A DNA stretch of 64,000 nt from Diphasiastrum complanatum (lineage: Eukaryota > Streptophyta > Lycopodiopsida > Lycopodiales > Lycopodiaceae). A program made the position numbers and the translations under genes. Location of the stretch: the NCBI GenBank assembly GCA_029204225.1, contig CM055104.1, positions 44,893,835 to 44,957,834 of the forward strand. The letters are read 5' to 3'. This document shows, piece after piece, positions 48,118-60,245 of this stretch (position 1 is the first letter of the stretch; each line of letters starts with the position of its first letter). Under the pieces are notes generated by a model. It saw only the letters and a program-made list of their open reading frames with translations. It ran no database searches and had not been told where the DNA came from.

Positions 48118-48649
48118 TTTAAGAACCTTTGGATGCACATGCTATGTCAACATTACTCTTGCTGATAGGGCCAAGGAGGATCCATCTTCAAGAAGAGGTA
48201 TCTTTGTTGGATATACGTATTTTCATTGGCTATCCTAATAAACATAAAGCTTATATAGTCTAGGGATTTAATATTTCAAGAACATACATACTATGATTTC
48301 AAACAACCATCGATAAACGATGCTATGTCATTTCATCCTATTTTACGTAGCATGGAATCTTCCATCGAGAATGCTTCTTCTACAAAACCTGTAGCTACAG
48401 CTATAGAAGCTGAGCAGCTGACAATACTCGTCATCAAACCAGACCAAGTCAGCTTGAACAGATCTGGATAAATTCAAGAAGAAGCATCATTACATTCTGG
48501 TCAACCAAACATCCGTAGATCCTCACGAACTTGAATAGTTCTTGAGAGGTATACACCTCAATCATTCTGGACTTCATCAGAAGAACCAGAGAGCCTAGCC
48601 GAATCAATTAACTCCAAGGATGTTGTGAAGTGGCAAGAAGCTATGAAAA

Positions 48650-50110
48650 GCAAGTACAACTCACTTCTGACACCAGACCTAGACACTGGTCGACTTCCCC
48701 ACTCACAAGAGAGTTATAGACAACAGGTGGATCTTCAAGAAGAAGAAGAACTCTAATAGTTCCATTGCTAAACGGAAAGCACGGCTGGTGGCTAAAGGAT
48801 TCACTCAAGTCCAAGGAGTGGATTATCAAGAAATTTTCAGTCCTCTCGTCAAGAAGCAGTCAATCAGGACTCTGATTGCATTAGTAGCCGTAGAAGACCT
48901 CGAAATGCACCAAATGGATGTCAAGACAACATTTCTCAACGACAACGTTGAAGAGGAGCTGTATAACTTCCAACCGGAAGGATTCGAAGTCAAAGGCCAA
49001 GAGCACAAAGTGTGCAAGCTGCATAAAGCAATCTACAGTTTGAAACAGGCCGCAAAAGCATGGTTCAATAGAATCAACTTTTATCTCATTCAATTGGGAT
49101 TAGCAAACAATTCAGCTGACTATAATGTTTATTCGAAGCATATAGGCACCAATTCAGTTCACATAGCTCTTTAGGTAGATGATACATTTATTTTGTCTAA
49201 CGACACTTCTCTTCTGCACACTACTAAGAGTAATCTGTCAAAGGAATTTGACATGGTGACTGATTTAGGAGCTGGTCATTCCTTGCTAGGAATTCACGTT
49301 ACTAGAAATAGGCTTCAGAAGAAGATCTATCTTAGCCAGCAGACATATGTAAAAGGCATTTTAGAAAAATTTCATATGTCTAATTGCAAACCAATTGATA
49401 CTCCAATGGATCCAAATATAAAATTGACTAAACCTACTTGTGCTGATTTTGATAGTGAAACACTCGACATAGCGAAGTACCCTTATCATTCACTAATAAG
49501 ATCTTTGATGTATGCAATGCTATGTACTAGACCAGATTTAGCATACACTATTAGCACGTTGAGTCAATTCATGTCTAATCCTAGGATCTCTCATTGGAAA
49601 GCATTAAAGAGAGTGATTGGATATATTCAGGGATGTTTAGATCACATTTTATGTTATGATGGAAATGCTATCGACCCACTCGTCCTGCGAGGCTACTCTC
49701 AGATTGGGGAGGAACAGTCTCTACTAGAAAATCTACCTCCGGGTTCTGTTTCTATCTAGTAGGGGGACCGATTACGTGGAACTCAAGGAAGCATAAATCA
49801 GTTACACTTTTTTTGACCGAGGCAGAGTAGATCGCAACATGTCAAGCTTCAAAAGAAACTGTATGGATCAGGTTGTTACTTTACGACTTACATCACACTC
49901 AGTTCAATGCTACCACCATTCTGTGTGACAACTTGAGCTGTATTTCACTGTCACCGAATCCCAGATTTCATGGCAAATCCAAGTACATAGAAATCCAGTA
50001 TCATTCGGGAGAAAGTTTTCTCAGGGCAAGTGATCCTTCAATACTACTCCACAACAAAAATGGTCGCAGACATCTTCACCAAAGCGCCTCCTAGAATCAA
50101 GCATTAGAAG
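48650..50110 (+). pseudogene. Copia-B reverse transcriptase and RNase H
   Basis: RT is open from 48788 (KGFTQVQGVDYQEIFSPLVK, MHQMDVKTTFLND) until IAL, where the tyrosine of the catalytic YVDD is a TAG stop (49172-49174). It resumes with SNDTSLLHTTKSNLSKEFDM, then GILEKFHMSNCKPIDTPMD and RPDLAYTISTLSQFMSNPR. The RNase H is frameshifted (DNLSCISLSPNPRFHGKSKY). Dead by sequence. Confidence 0.88.
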
Positions 50111-50171
50111 TTCTTCAACATGTTGAACCTGACGAAGATACCAAGGCACCAACCGTGACCTTAAGGGAGAC

Positions 50172-51502
50172 TGTTAATTAACCCCACAGTTGTATCCTTG
50201 GAATTACAACTCAGACAACCAATTTATTTGAAGAATGTCTACAACGGGCTTCCGATTGATCTCCAGCAAAGGGTAACCAATCCTATCATAATTTCAAGTT
50301 CAAATGTTAAGTTCAATAATTTGAAGTCATTGAAGATTTGGCCATCTTCAAGGACTTCCACAAAATTAGCATTTAGAACAAATATGTAGAAATACATTAC
50401 TTTCACGACAGTCTGCAAAAATACTCTAAGTGACGTGACAGTCTACAGAAATGAGCTATGTTTGCGACAACTTCGTCTTTTTTCCATTGTCTTGAAATGC
50501 GAAACTAGCATAGTTCAACAGTTTAAACTATTTTGTAACAGCTTCGTCTTTTTCGCATTTTTCCGAAATGCAAAACTTAGGCACAGTTCAAAGTTCAACC
50601 ATTTTAGGACACCTTCGGCTTTTTCGTGAAAAACCCGAAGAGAGAGAAAAAGCGAAGGTAATCTATTTTGAACGAAGGACGTTCCCAACCACTTCCTAGA
50701 ATTTGTGAAGTGAGAGATAGCCACTTCCCCTAAAAGCAAAGTGAGAGAATTTGTGACGTCCTCGTCCGCGTCAGCGATCCCGAAATTGAATACACTTTGT
50801 ATATCTGCCATTTCGTCATTGTAGCTCAAATACTTCCTAAGTACAGTGAGATACTGAGTTAGATGACAAGCATTCATTGTAATTAGATACAGAGATGTGG
50901 TGTATAAATACATCGTCAAAGCACATTTTACATGATGCTTCGTCCATGAGACGTATTATTTGAGCCTCCCAGTTATGCCGCCATTTTTGGTTGTAATTGC
51001 TATTTTATTGTGCTTCAGTGTAGTGTAGCCGCAACATGCTTTTCTATCTATGTATAACGTAGATGAATGCTTGTTGTGATTGAATGCGCTTTTTTGCTGT
51101 TTGATAACGTTTGTTCACTCACTCTGATCAGAACACGGACGTCTACGACTCCTCAGTTTTTGATCAGACGATGGTTGTCTTTGACGCTTGAGGAACTTGC
51201 GCTATGACACTGCTATTTCAATCTATTTCAGAACTAAACTTCATGTTAATTTTCAGTAATACCACACACACACACAAACCATTTCTAATCTCTTCAGTGG
51301 ACTGTACTCTTGTTTTTGTGAGTATGAACTAATTTTTAAGATCCTGTTGGGCAACTAGAACACTTAAAGTTGTGATTATACTTAGCATAAGCTTTCTATT
51401 TGACTGTTTTTTCATCTAGCAGCTGATTGTAACGGGAGAGCTGTTCCGCAATATTCCTGCTCTCTTCTCCGTTCACGTTCTTCGCACTCACTTGCCCCAT
51501 CA
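50172..51502 (+). repeat. 3' LTR of Copia-B
   Basis: Begins TGTTAATTAACCCCACAG after AAGGGAGAC and ends TGCCCCATCA. Compared with the Copia-A LTR it lacks roughly 115 bp near its start (after TCCTTG) and neither nested insertion is present. Confidence 0.85.
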
Positions 51503-51503
51503 C

Positions 51504-51760
51504 TATGTATTCCATAAAGGTCTTACTGCAGACGAGAATATCATCTAGGAATACCACCACATAAATTGTTCATCATTTCCTGGAGCATCCGTTAACCCAA
51601 ATGGCAACACTAGGAACTCATAATGACCAAATCTAGAATGAAATCCTATCTTTTGGACATCTTCTGATTTAATTCTTATTTGATGGTACCCTGTCCTGAG
51701 ATGTATCTTGGTGAAATACTGAAGCTTTTCTTTCCATATCGATAGATAGTTGCTAAAACG
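51504..51760 (-). pseudogene. Ty3/gypsy reverse transcriptase scrap
   Basis: Minus strand: [20 protein letters not shown], then [18 protein letters not shown], then after a deletion a broken 'VVFLDDILV' region. This is the RT palm of a gypsy element in the opposite orientation to Copia-B. Confidence 0.8.
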
Positions 51761-53129
51761 TTTTAAATACTAACTAGAAAAATGTATTGATGTAGCTTAG
51801 ATTTTGTACTGTTGCAAGTAGACGATGACATAGCATGTAGATTTTCATGTAGGAGGTTGCTAGTTGCTAGTAAGCATGCTACTAAAAATAAAAAACCAGC
51901 AATTAGGCAACTAAAAACTTGCAGCACCTAAACTATTGTTCTAGAATATTTCACACGTTTTTTTCCCAAGAATCATCATAAAATCAGAAGCACTTTAGGA
52001 GCAAGTGCGGGCTGAGGCCTGGTACCAGCGATATCTATTCTCTATTCCTGCCAAACTAAGTAGGGTTTACCGCTTGAGTCCCTTTGTACCAGTCTGCAAT
52101 TGTAGCAAGGACACAACTAATCTAGACCACCCAGTTCGTGAATTTGCAATTCATAGATGCCCCTTTCACTCTCCCAAGGTTATTCCTTGATTTCTATGTA
52201 GATTTAAAAAGGTGCCTATGGGGTAGCCAACCAAAATTAACGTTTCCCTTAAAGTATCCAAGGACTCTTTCGTTTCACAGCCCTGCCCTTTTACAACAAT
52301 GAATGGTTTCTTTTGTAGGTTTTAGTTTTGCTCATAGATGTGAGTAAGCCATTCCAATAAGCTAAACGATACACATTTCCTTCCATGATTTGATCCTCTG
52401 AAGAATTCTTTTGTTTTTTTGGCTTTCAGCCTCTTTAGGTTCGAACATAGCTTAATATACGAAACTCTGTTTTGAAGAGTTTGGAAAATTAGTCCCAGTG
52501 AACACAAAATGAGTATAACATAGGCTTTGTAGCACTCAGTTTCACTTTTAAACTGCCTCTATGTTCTCCAACTTGATAGTGGTTTCTCTTCCATATATGA
52601 GTTGTTATATTAGATATCAAAATATGAGAATTTACTACATGTAGCTGTCAATTTGGATGAGCTTTAGTCGGTTGATGTTGGTGCTAAAGTAGATGAAAGT
52701 GCTTTGAATTGGAAGTGTTACAGTGATTGCTGCCCAAAATAATTAATTATCTTTCATGTGAATGTACATGACTTACTAGTACCTTTAGACTTTATTAGAA
52801 TCTTTTTCCATGAATCCAGCTTCAATGCCCCTGAAATTGTAACTAACTATGCCAAAAAAATGTAGAAACCACATTTTCTCTTTGAAGCATTGAATTTAAC
52901 TCCTAAATCTAAAGCAACTATAAATGATGCATATAAGCAAAATTAGATAGAGAGAAAATGCCTAGCTGAATTTGTTCAATATAGGCTGAATTGATTGCAC
53001 TTAGTAAATGAATAAAGTCACGCTCATAAATAATATTTACACAAGAACAGTCATTGTCAGGGCTTGTAACTTGTAATTATAAGCGTCGTGCTTTGGTTGC
53101 ACCATTCTATTTTTCTAACAATAAAATTC
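51761..53129. other. No recognisable gene
   Basis: AT-rich anonymous DNA on both strands. Confidence 0.45.
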
Positions 53130-53352
53130 TAACTATCTATACCCAAGTTTATGACTGGTTGGTATTACCTTTGCAATACCAGTTCGATCCATACCAGTTT
53201 GAAGTTTGTAAATTATGTCTATGTTCATACCCCACTGGTACTAGAAAACTTATTTTTTTAATACCATAAATCCACTTGGTTTTAGAAAATGCGGAGTACT
53301 CAAATAGCATGACCGGGCTGGTATTTAAAATAGTGATACCCACCCAACAGTG
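53130..53352. mobile_element. Partial copy of the nested hAT-type MITE
   Basis: The 3' part GCTGGTATTTAAAATAGTGATACCCACCCAACAGTG is close to the end of the 542-bp element in the Copia-A LTR (GCTGGTATTAAAAATATC... ACCCACCCAACACTG). The upstream part shares GTAC/GGTAT-rich character. The left end and target duplication could not be found, so this is a truncated or diverged copy. Confidence 0.6.
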
Positions 53353-53372
53353 GTATTTACATATAGGAAAAG

Positions 53373-53470
53373 CCCCCCCCCCCCCCCCCCCTAGGGGCCT
53401 TCTCCGAGGCTTCCCTCTTGTGAGGACCTTGAGGTCCGCGGATCAAGGGCGCCTCACAAGGGAGGGCCCA
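53373..53470. repeat. Poly-C run and GC-rich inverted repeat
   Basis: 19 consecutive C residues (53373-53391) precede GC-rich DNA. In it CTTGTGAGG (53417-53425) and CCTCACAAG (53452-53460) form a stem around a 26-bp loop with GGTCCGCGGATC. Confidence 0.85.
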
Positions 53471-54004
53471 ACCAAGGGAGCCTTCCATGGCCTAAAGTAG
53501 TGCTAGAAAATTTCCAAAAAGACATTTATTGTTGTTTTTAGTAAGGTTTCAAAATACACACTTAATATTTATAGTGAAATCACATAGAAAATTGAAATGT
53601 AGATTCTAGTTCTAAGAAGAGCTTGGTTATAGTTTGCAGCACCTTTGCTTCCAACGAATGAGAGCATGCCATATCAGCATTTTTTTCTTCTGCCAATAAT
53701 GTCCATACACATCTTTCGAGGTACTGGAGTATGGGGCCCCAGTTCAACTGAATTCTAATACGTAATGGATTCTTTGTGCTGATTACGCCCAATTTTTGGG
53801 CTTTTTAAAAAGCATAAAATGTCACTGAATTTTTTTTTAAGAATTTTAACACATTCGAAACGCGGTCAGATTGCGCGTCAGTCCACGTCAAATTGTGCGC
53901 GTTAGACTGCCACATGGCAGTTTCTCATTGGTCCAAAAAAAAAACCACAGTGCTGATTATGCTTTGTAAATGGCATGTGGAAAAGTCAAAGACTCCATTA
54001 CGCA

Positions 54005-54138
54005 ATGGAAGGAGCCGGGCACAGGCCATTCTGCCCGGTAAGGATTTCCAAAAAAATTTGGGCTCTGGAAATCCTTACCGGGCAAATTTTTTTGGAAATC
54101 CTTACCGGGCAGAATGGCATGTGCCCGGCTCCATCCAT
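54005..54138. mobile_element. Fold-back element with 55-bp arms
   Basis: Arms 54011-54059 and 54084-54132 are reverse complements over 49 bp with one mismatch. They extend to 54005 and 54138 with one more. The 24-bp loop holds a third copy of GGAAATCCTTACCGGGC. GCCGGGCACA and TACCGGGC motifs recur. TACG occurs just outside both ends, perhaps part of a target duplication. No coding capacity. Confidence 0.85.
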
Positions 54139-56723
54139 GATACGTTATTCTACGGTTACCATCACGATGGACTAAACACACAAGTACCTTACCTATTTCT
54201 ACCGGGAACAAGAAAAAGCAAAAATCCCATATCTTCCATTTTCATTGGGAGATCATGAAATTTCACAATTGATAAATCTTGTTTCCTCTTTAATTTCTTC
54301 GTACCTGATTTTCCTCTTTCCGCTTTGATTGACTTCCTCGTCAACCCTACCCAGCCTCGTTCTTAGTGAATTTGTTTTCAGCCTTTGCATACCCAAATGC
54401 CTACTGGGCATGCTTTGTGCCAAGCAGAAAACTGTGGTGTCTTTGATTTTGTCAAATTGTGGGCAAAAGCAAGCTAGCCATGCAAACTTTATTGAATACT
54501 TACTCAGAACTCTTGTGCTCTTTTATGTACTACAGTATTAGAATTTGTGGTACAAAAATATTTTGCAGAAACTAACCATCCAGTTGACATAGATTGTCAA
54601 TTTTAGCTTTCCTTTAGATGCCAGTGGTTGTTATTCATACTCTGTTCAATGTTGGTTCTTGATAAGGCATTGGCAGTGGGCAGTGGGCACAAACACTTTC
54701 TCTTTACATTATTAAAGTGCTATGTAGCCGCCTATACAAGCCATGTGGGTTTCTTGGATCTAGAATCAAGCATCTGCAAGGGAGGTTATATTTTATTTTG
54801 GGGGAAGTCATTATCTTCTCCCCTGCTGTAAATGGGCATACTTGTCGATGTGACACTATCTTTTTCTGCACACTCACAGATTTCATACGGAGGTTGGGGG
54901 ATGGCAGCTATACTCAACAAAGATTAAAGTAGTCATGCCCTTTCCAGCTATCAGCCAATTTGATGCTACTTAGCATCTGAGTTGTGCGCAACTTGGGAAG
55001 TGGGCTGCAGCCTATGCCGTTAAATGGCTGGGAACCAGCTGGTTAAAGATTTTCAAGAGAAAATTCAAAAGGGACTACGGTTCTTCATGCCACTGCTAGA
55101 ATTTTTGCCTGCCTAGTTGGATGCTTGCACCTATAATAACCGCATGGATCAGCAATTTAATGCGTGTTCGTAAGGTATTGTAATATTGTATGCAATATAG
55201 CCAAAACTTGACGTTCTGTATAATATTCAACCATGAAAGGATTAAACCCCAGAAGTCCAATTACGAGGACGTAAAACAGGGGTGAACCAACCTCCGATTG
55301 CTGGCTTTTGAGCTTGTGCAATAAGATGACAAGGTCCAAGGCCCCAAGAAGATGGCATACTCTACACTAGGTGCTCTTCCTGCTGAATTAAATGAGGTGA
55401 AGTATATAAGATGTTTTCACCTCATCCGAAACCAGCCTTTAATGCATTAGATTGCTCTTGATTATGAGTCCCTCTTAGTGCAGGCCCGGAGTTCTGAGAC
55501 CACAAAGGTGAGAGCTTTTCAAATTTTCAATTACATCGCTGTATCCATGTATCATATTTTAAGTTCTATAGATAGATGCTCCACATATGTTTCAGATCAC
55601 GTCCTGATTGGTATGCAAAGTTTGAAGGGTAATCTTTGAATAGTCACAATTTGTAAGATTCACCTAGGCAAGAAGGTTGAATGTAACAGAATCTGGTTTT
55701 TCTGGTGAGTAAATTTCAAAAATCACAAAATCTCAGACTTAAAAGACTACCGAGATTCATATCAGTTTCTTATCCACGTCAAGCATCAAAACCAAAATTG
55801 CGTTGTTTATATTGCAAACTATTCAATCCTCTCGAGAAATCTCATGTTGACTGAGGGTTATAAGAAGGATTTCCATACTAGAGGCATTACTTCAAGGCAA
55901 TGAACATTTCAATCAAGAAATAGGATACTCTTAAGCCTAAAAAAGCGGCATGAATATAGCACACTGCATGAGACACTCATCCTAACGGATGCTTCAGCAA
56001 ATACCAAAAACTTTGAAAACTTGGAACAGTCTTGGCCTTAGGAACAGTTACTTTTGGCATGGTAATGACATTTCTTATAATTTCAGGCTGAATTCCAGAC
56101 AAATAAAGACAACAATCATACGAGAAACCAAGAGCATTACCTAAGGTGCTAGCAATTGCTTTGCAATTAGTGCTTTTAGGGCTAAAAAACAAAGATCTTT
56201 ATAGTAGAAAGTATTTCTCAAGTAGTATAAAATTGACATATCTCGTTGTATATAACATGCGCTATTGCGTATAATACAGTGGAGTTAGCTTCCTTGGTCA
56301 ATGGCAACTATAAGTACTGACTGCTAAGTAATGTCGCAGAGTGATATGGTACTCGAGAAAAACCTCAAAAAATTACGAAACCTTCAGCGCCTTGCTATCT
56401 GAGACTTTGCTCACGCCATAAACAGTGGAAATTCCATGAAAAACTAGATAACGAGACAGCAGTTCACTAATTTGAACTGCTATGCATCGTGCAAGGTTCA
56501 CTTTTGTAAAAGATCAAATGATGACATCTCATGCTTGAACAGCCGCTTCTAACGTCATTACCTGAAGCCTCAACTTGCTGACTGAACACAAGACAGCTTG
56601 AGATCGAAATTTAAATGAGGCAAGTAATCCGCTGAAGAACATATAAGGATCATGAACACCCTTCCAGCATCTAGAGAATGCTAGTCCTTCTGAGAAGTAC
56701 ACCGTTCGTAGGTTTTAACTTGA
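54139..56723. other. No recognisable gene
   Basis: AT-rich. The last few hundred bases should contain the 3' untranslated region of the glutaredoxin-like gene. Confidence 0.45.
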
Positions 56724-58340
56724 TTAGAAACAAATGGGGCATCTGAGGAGGCCATTTTCGTTGCAGTCAGGACAGCGCACCACCTCATTCGTGTCTGATA
56801 TGATCTTGCAGCTACCACTGCAGGTCGGACAGGGTATGAATCTCACTCCACCGCATCCTTCACAAGTCTTGCCAGATGTCTCTCTTGGCAGGCCGTCAAG
56901 CAACTTTGCTAGTAGGCCGTCTTCGTTAAGTTGCAAAAGTTCTTCTACGCCTCCAATATATCTGCCTTTGATGAATAGTCTGGGAACTGGAAGGGGCTTT
57001 TCAAGCAAGTCCTTTAACTCTTTTCGGAAGCCAGAATGCATTGAGACATCTCTCTCGTCAATTTTGATGTTAAAACCTTGAAGCGTCATCCTCATGTTAT
57101 TATAATCTTCGTAAGTTTTTCGTATGCCTCTTAAGCTTGTGAAGTAGAGCACTACTCTCTCCTCTCCTCCTGGAGGGCACCTAATCTCGAACTTTTCTAA
57201 TCCATTGAGATTCAGCTTCTTTTCTTCTACCTCGATGGCAGAAACCTTTGAGGAGGAGAATTTTTTGTTAGTAAGAGCTTTGTTGAACACCTCCAAGGCC
57301 ATCGGAATTTTGTTCTTCTTGTTGCTTGCTCCGCCTGCAGAAAGATGCTCATCTTCTGGCTCTGGGAAAAGGCACTTGGCCACGACAGAGCTCTCAGTTT
57401 CAGAGAATACATCAACTTCTCCATCGCTTTTTATGTAACACCAGTCGTCACCTGTCATTTGGCTCAGCACAGCTTTTTCAACTGAATTCAGGATTTCAGG
57501 ATCAAACCTCAGAGATTCAGTATCGTTTGCATTGTAACGATTGGGAGTGGAGTATCCACCGCCTGCATCGATTTTCGACTGGTCATCCGGGCTAGCAGAA
57601 ACTTCAGCAACCTCGCAGGCATTTTCCTCTGGAATGCCTTTCTGAGAGTCCAATTCAGTGCCAGTAAACAATGAAGCTCCATAGAACAAACCTTTGATAT
57701 TTCGATTGTGGGAAAACAATGATGCAGAACCATCTCTACTTTTCAATCTTTCTTTGTCCGCATTGATAGCTTTTGCTGAATATACTTTCTCTGAAGGCAT
57801 CTCTCCAGAAAAATCGACCATTTGGTAAGAATTCTCGTTAAGTTTCCGAATTTTCTGTGCTTGAGACGAAGAAAACGACCTACCATAAACCTTCGTGTTC
57901 TTCTCCCTCGATCTCTCTTTTACAGCGGAACACTGCTCTTCTTCGAGATCTTCCATAAGCTCCCAAACATTAATCACATCTGCTACCTCGGACGGTTCTA
58001 GAGCCTCCATTGCCGATCTTACTTTCACCTTCGTCAATTGCTGACTTTCTCTCGAAGTTATTGAAGGATCAGAGTTCTTTTCATGCTGAAGTTCAGGCTT
58101 ACCACGGGAAGAAACTGTGACTTCACCAGCAGCATGCTCTCTTGTCTCCATCTTCAAGGCTCCATAAGTACTAGAAGTCAGGGCTACTACGTGGAATGGA
58201 CTGCGCTCTGGAGACTTTAAAGGGCGTAATGGCAATGAAAAACTTCGAGAAAAGTTATGTAAAGGACTTCGTTTCAGAGGAGCATCCCAACCAACCTCCT
58301 GAGCTTGTATTTGCAAATGCTTTGATGAAGCGCACCCCAT
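56724..58340 (-). CDS. Glutaredoxin-like protein with C-terminal zinc module
   Basis: An uninterrupted single-exon gene of 538 residues. It begins MGCASSKH, a clear N-myristoylation (Gly2) and palmitoylation (Cys3) signal, so membrane attachment is likely. A conserved VINVWELMEDLEE motif follows at 122-134. Residues about 395-480 form the glutaredoxin fold (RVVLYFTSLRGIRKTYED, then RDVSMHSGFRKELKDLL, PVPRLFIKGRYIGGVEELLQ). The CxxC active site is replaced by TSLRG, as usual for this plant subfamily. The Cys that normally follows TYED is Tyr413. Residues 493-537 carry four CxxC pairs (493/496, 504/507, 523/526, 534/537), like a DnaJ zinc centre. Members are known only broadly as glutaredoxin-family proteins, probably without classical thiol oxidoreductase activity. 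Start is fixed by MGC. No damage seen. Confidence 0.93.
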   Translation of the reverse strand: MGCASSKHLQIQAQEVGWDAPLKRSPLHNFSRSFSLPLRPLKSPERSPFHVVALTSSTYGALKMETREHAAGEVTVSSRGKPELQHEKNSDPSITSRESQQLTKVKVRSAMEALEPSEVADVINVWELMEDLEEEQCSAVKERSREKNTKVYGRSFSSSQAQKIRKLNENSYQMVDFSGEMPSEKVYSAKAINADKERLKSRDGSASLFSHNRNIKGLFYGASLFTGTELDSQKGIPEENACEVAEVSASPDDQSKIDAGGGYSTPNRYNANDTESLRFDPEILNSVEKAVLSQMTGDDWCYIKSDGEVDVFSETESSVVAKCLFPEPEDEHLSAGGASNKKNKIPMALEVFNKALTNKKFSSSKVSAIEVEEKKLNLNGLEKFEIRCPPGGEERVVLYFTSLRGIRKTYEDYNNMRMTLQGFNIKIDERDVSMHSGFRKELKDLLEKPLPVPRLFIKGRYIGGVEELLQLNEDGLLAKLLDGLPRETSGKTCEGCGGVRFIPCPTCSGSCKIISDTNEVVRCPDCNENGLLRCPICF

Positions 58341-59508
58341 GCTTTGTGGACAATGTCAAGCGTTACAACGGCTTGGAACTTCCTTGATGACTCGACTTCA
58401 AGTATACATAAGCGACTGAGTTTTAAAAGATGGATTTAGCACCAAAAGGCGACCATTCACACAAAAGAATAAGCTCTGAGTGTTGCTGTTGATCCTAAGA
58501 AAGTCGAAAGGCTAAAAAATTCTCCCCACTCACCACACATTCAAAGTCAGCAAATGTTCTGCTTCTAATGTTGTCAAGAGAAGATGCAGCCACGTTTCTT
58601 GCACAGTTATTTTTCCGTAAGATACAGGTCCGGTAATCGAAAAAGAAGCTCTGTCAAATAGCAGCAGTCCATTCAAACTTGGAGCATGAATCGAAACAAA
58701 ATTACGCTAATGATGTGACAAGAAGGCTGGCAAGATGAAGCGACTGATCTTCCGGACCAAATCATCTAGCAGAAGTGAGGCACAACATGGAAGCTCAGAT
58801 ATTGAAGATAAATACTCACTGCCAGCATACAAAGTGCCTGGAACTATCAGAGTAAAGGAATGAAGCTAGCAAAGATCTAGGTTCACTGCATACTTTGCCG
58901 TGCTGCTTACATAATAGGTTACTAGAAAAGCTCTAGACATGTCACTTACGAATAAACTGCATCTACTCACGCATTGCCAGAGCCAATCCTAAACCTTGTA
59001 CTGCAGCATAATATTTTCTGACAAACACGACAAAAACAGAGTCGATATCAGCTCAAAAATATTCCAACAACGCCCACATGCTCCACCCATGGATCTTCAC
59101 ATCCGGATGCACCCAAGTCGCATCATCAATCACCAGTAGCCGCAAGCTCCTGCAGAATCCCGCAGGCTTCACAACATCAACCTTGAGTAGGAATTTTCAA
59201 TTCTACAAATTCTGCCATCGCTGATCGCTCTTGTCTTTCCCCTCCATGGCCATGCCCAGCGCCCACTACCCAAAATCTTCCTCTGTCGGCTTACTACGCG
59301 TGAAGACCCGGCATGGCCAGCTACCCCTGCAGCCACATTTAATTTCTCACCTCTTGCTTCACTCTTTCATGGGTGGAAAAAGAACCCAAAGCCTTGCTGC
59401 AGGTTCGGAGAAACAGTTCCTAACGTGATACGTGACTTATGCAACACCGCGTGTGGACAAAAGCACAGACACAAAGCAAAGCAAAGCAAAGAAAAAGAGA
59501 TAGAGAAG

Positions 59509-59512
<4 letters not shown>
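58341..59512. promoter_or_regulatory. Upstream region of the glutaredoxin-like gene
   Basis: No other gene is evident. The region has moderately higher GC than the surroundings and should hold the promoter and leader of the minus-strand gene. No single element can be named with confidence. Confidence 0.35.

Positions 59513-59560
<48 letters not shown>
59513..59560. repeat. (AG)n microsatellite
   Basis: About 24 AG units, preceded by the short run AAGCAAAGCAAAGCAAAG. It lies about 1.2 kb upstream of the glutaredoxin-like start, where GA/CT tracts can act in plant promoters. Confidence 0.97.
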
Positions 59561-59566
<6 letters not shown>

Positions 59567-60149
59567 GAGCGACCATCTCCTTTCCTTTAAGAGCAGGTCA
59601 CGCCTCACAGGTAAGCAGGGGCAGCTGCAGCTACCATCACCAGCCTTTGGGAAAGTTGGCCGTTTATAGCTTAGAGACTAGACTCTAGAAGCATGGGAGC
59701 ATTCAATTTTAGCATCTATTTGGCCTTTTTCAACCACATCCTCAAACTTTTTGAAGTGAAATAGAAAGTTGAAATCCCATTTCCACCTCAAATTCATGGA
59801 GTTCACCAAATTCACCAGCCCAACGCCTTGATGAAAGTCCATAATCCCGAAATTTACCTTACGCAAAGCCTTCGCGATTGAGCAAGGAAATGCACGAATA
59901 TCTTAAAAGATTCATCGAGCTTTATGGCCCAATACAACCCCCAAGCAACGCTTTATGCCCCCTCGGGCAACTACCCTCCGAGGTTGTAAATCCGTGTCCA
60001 AGGATCTAACCTTATACTTTATGCCCATAACCTTTTTTCTTGAAGTTGGTAAAGAATTTGATCTATTCCATGGACTCTATTATTGTCAAGGCCGAGGCAT
60101 ACATACATTGTATGTTGTATGTTTTCAGTATTGTCAACATTGATTCCCA
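59561..60149. other. No recognisable gene
   Basis: Anonymous DNA. Confidence 0.4.
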
Positions 60150-60245
60150 TTGGGTTGGCTTAGTTGGTTAGCTTGACATCCAAAGTCCCAAGTTCGAGCC
60201 TCCCTTTGGAAAGCAAGAAGCATTATTGTCAAGATTGATGCTTGC
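60150..60245 (+). mobile_element. tRNA-like SINE head
   Basis: A box TGGCTTAGTTGG (60156-60167) and B box GTTCGAGCC (60192-60200) are separated by 24 bp, typical of a pol III internal promoter in a SINE. The surrounding sequence does not fold as a tRNA with paired acceptor ends, so it is not a tRNA gene. The 3' end and tail are not clear. Confidence 0.5.

Larger units (their letters stand above)
48118..51502 (+). mobile_element. Copia-B, 5'-truncated member of the Copia-A family
   Basis: It starts inside the integrase C-terminus (RTFGCTCYVNITLADRAKED, SSRRGIFVGY). It continues through the linker also seen in Copia-A (SRDIIFQEH region, 48250-48600), RT and RNase H, and ends with the 3' LTR 50172-51502. 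No gag, protease or integrase core is present. The left edge abuts the gypsy-type LTR. Confidence 0.88.

Noticed and set aside
53957-54258. Open frames over the fold-back element
   Set aside because: Both strands give near-identical peptides because of the inverted repeat; no coding signal.
56734-57595. Plus-strand frames opposite the glutaredoxin-like gene
   Set aside because: They have no start context or similarity and lie fully within the real gene.
60150-60205. tRNA gene
   Set aside because: A and B boxes are present, but no complementary acceptor ends and no convincing anticodon stem. A SINE is the better reading.
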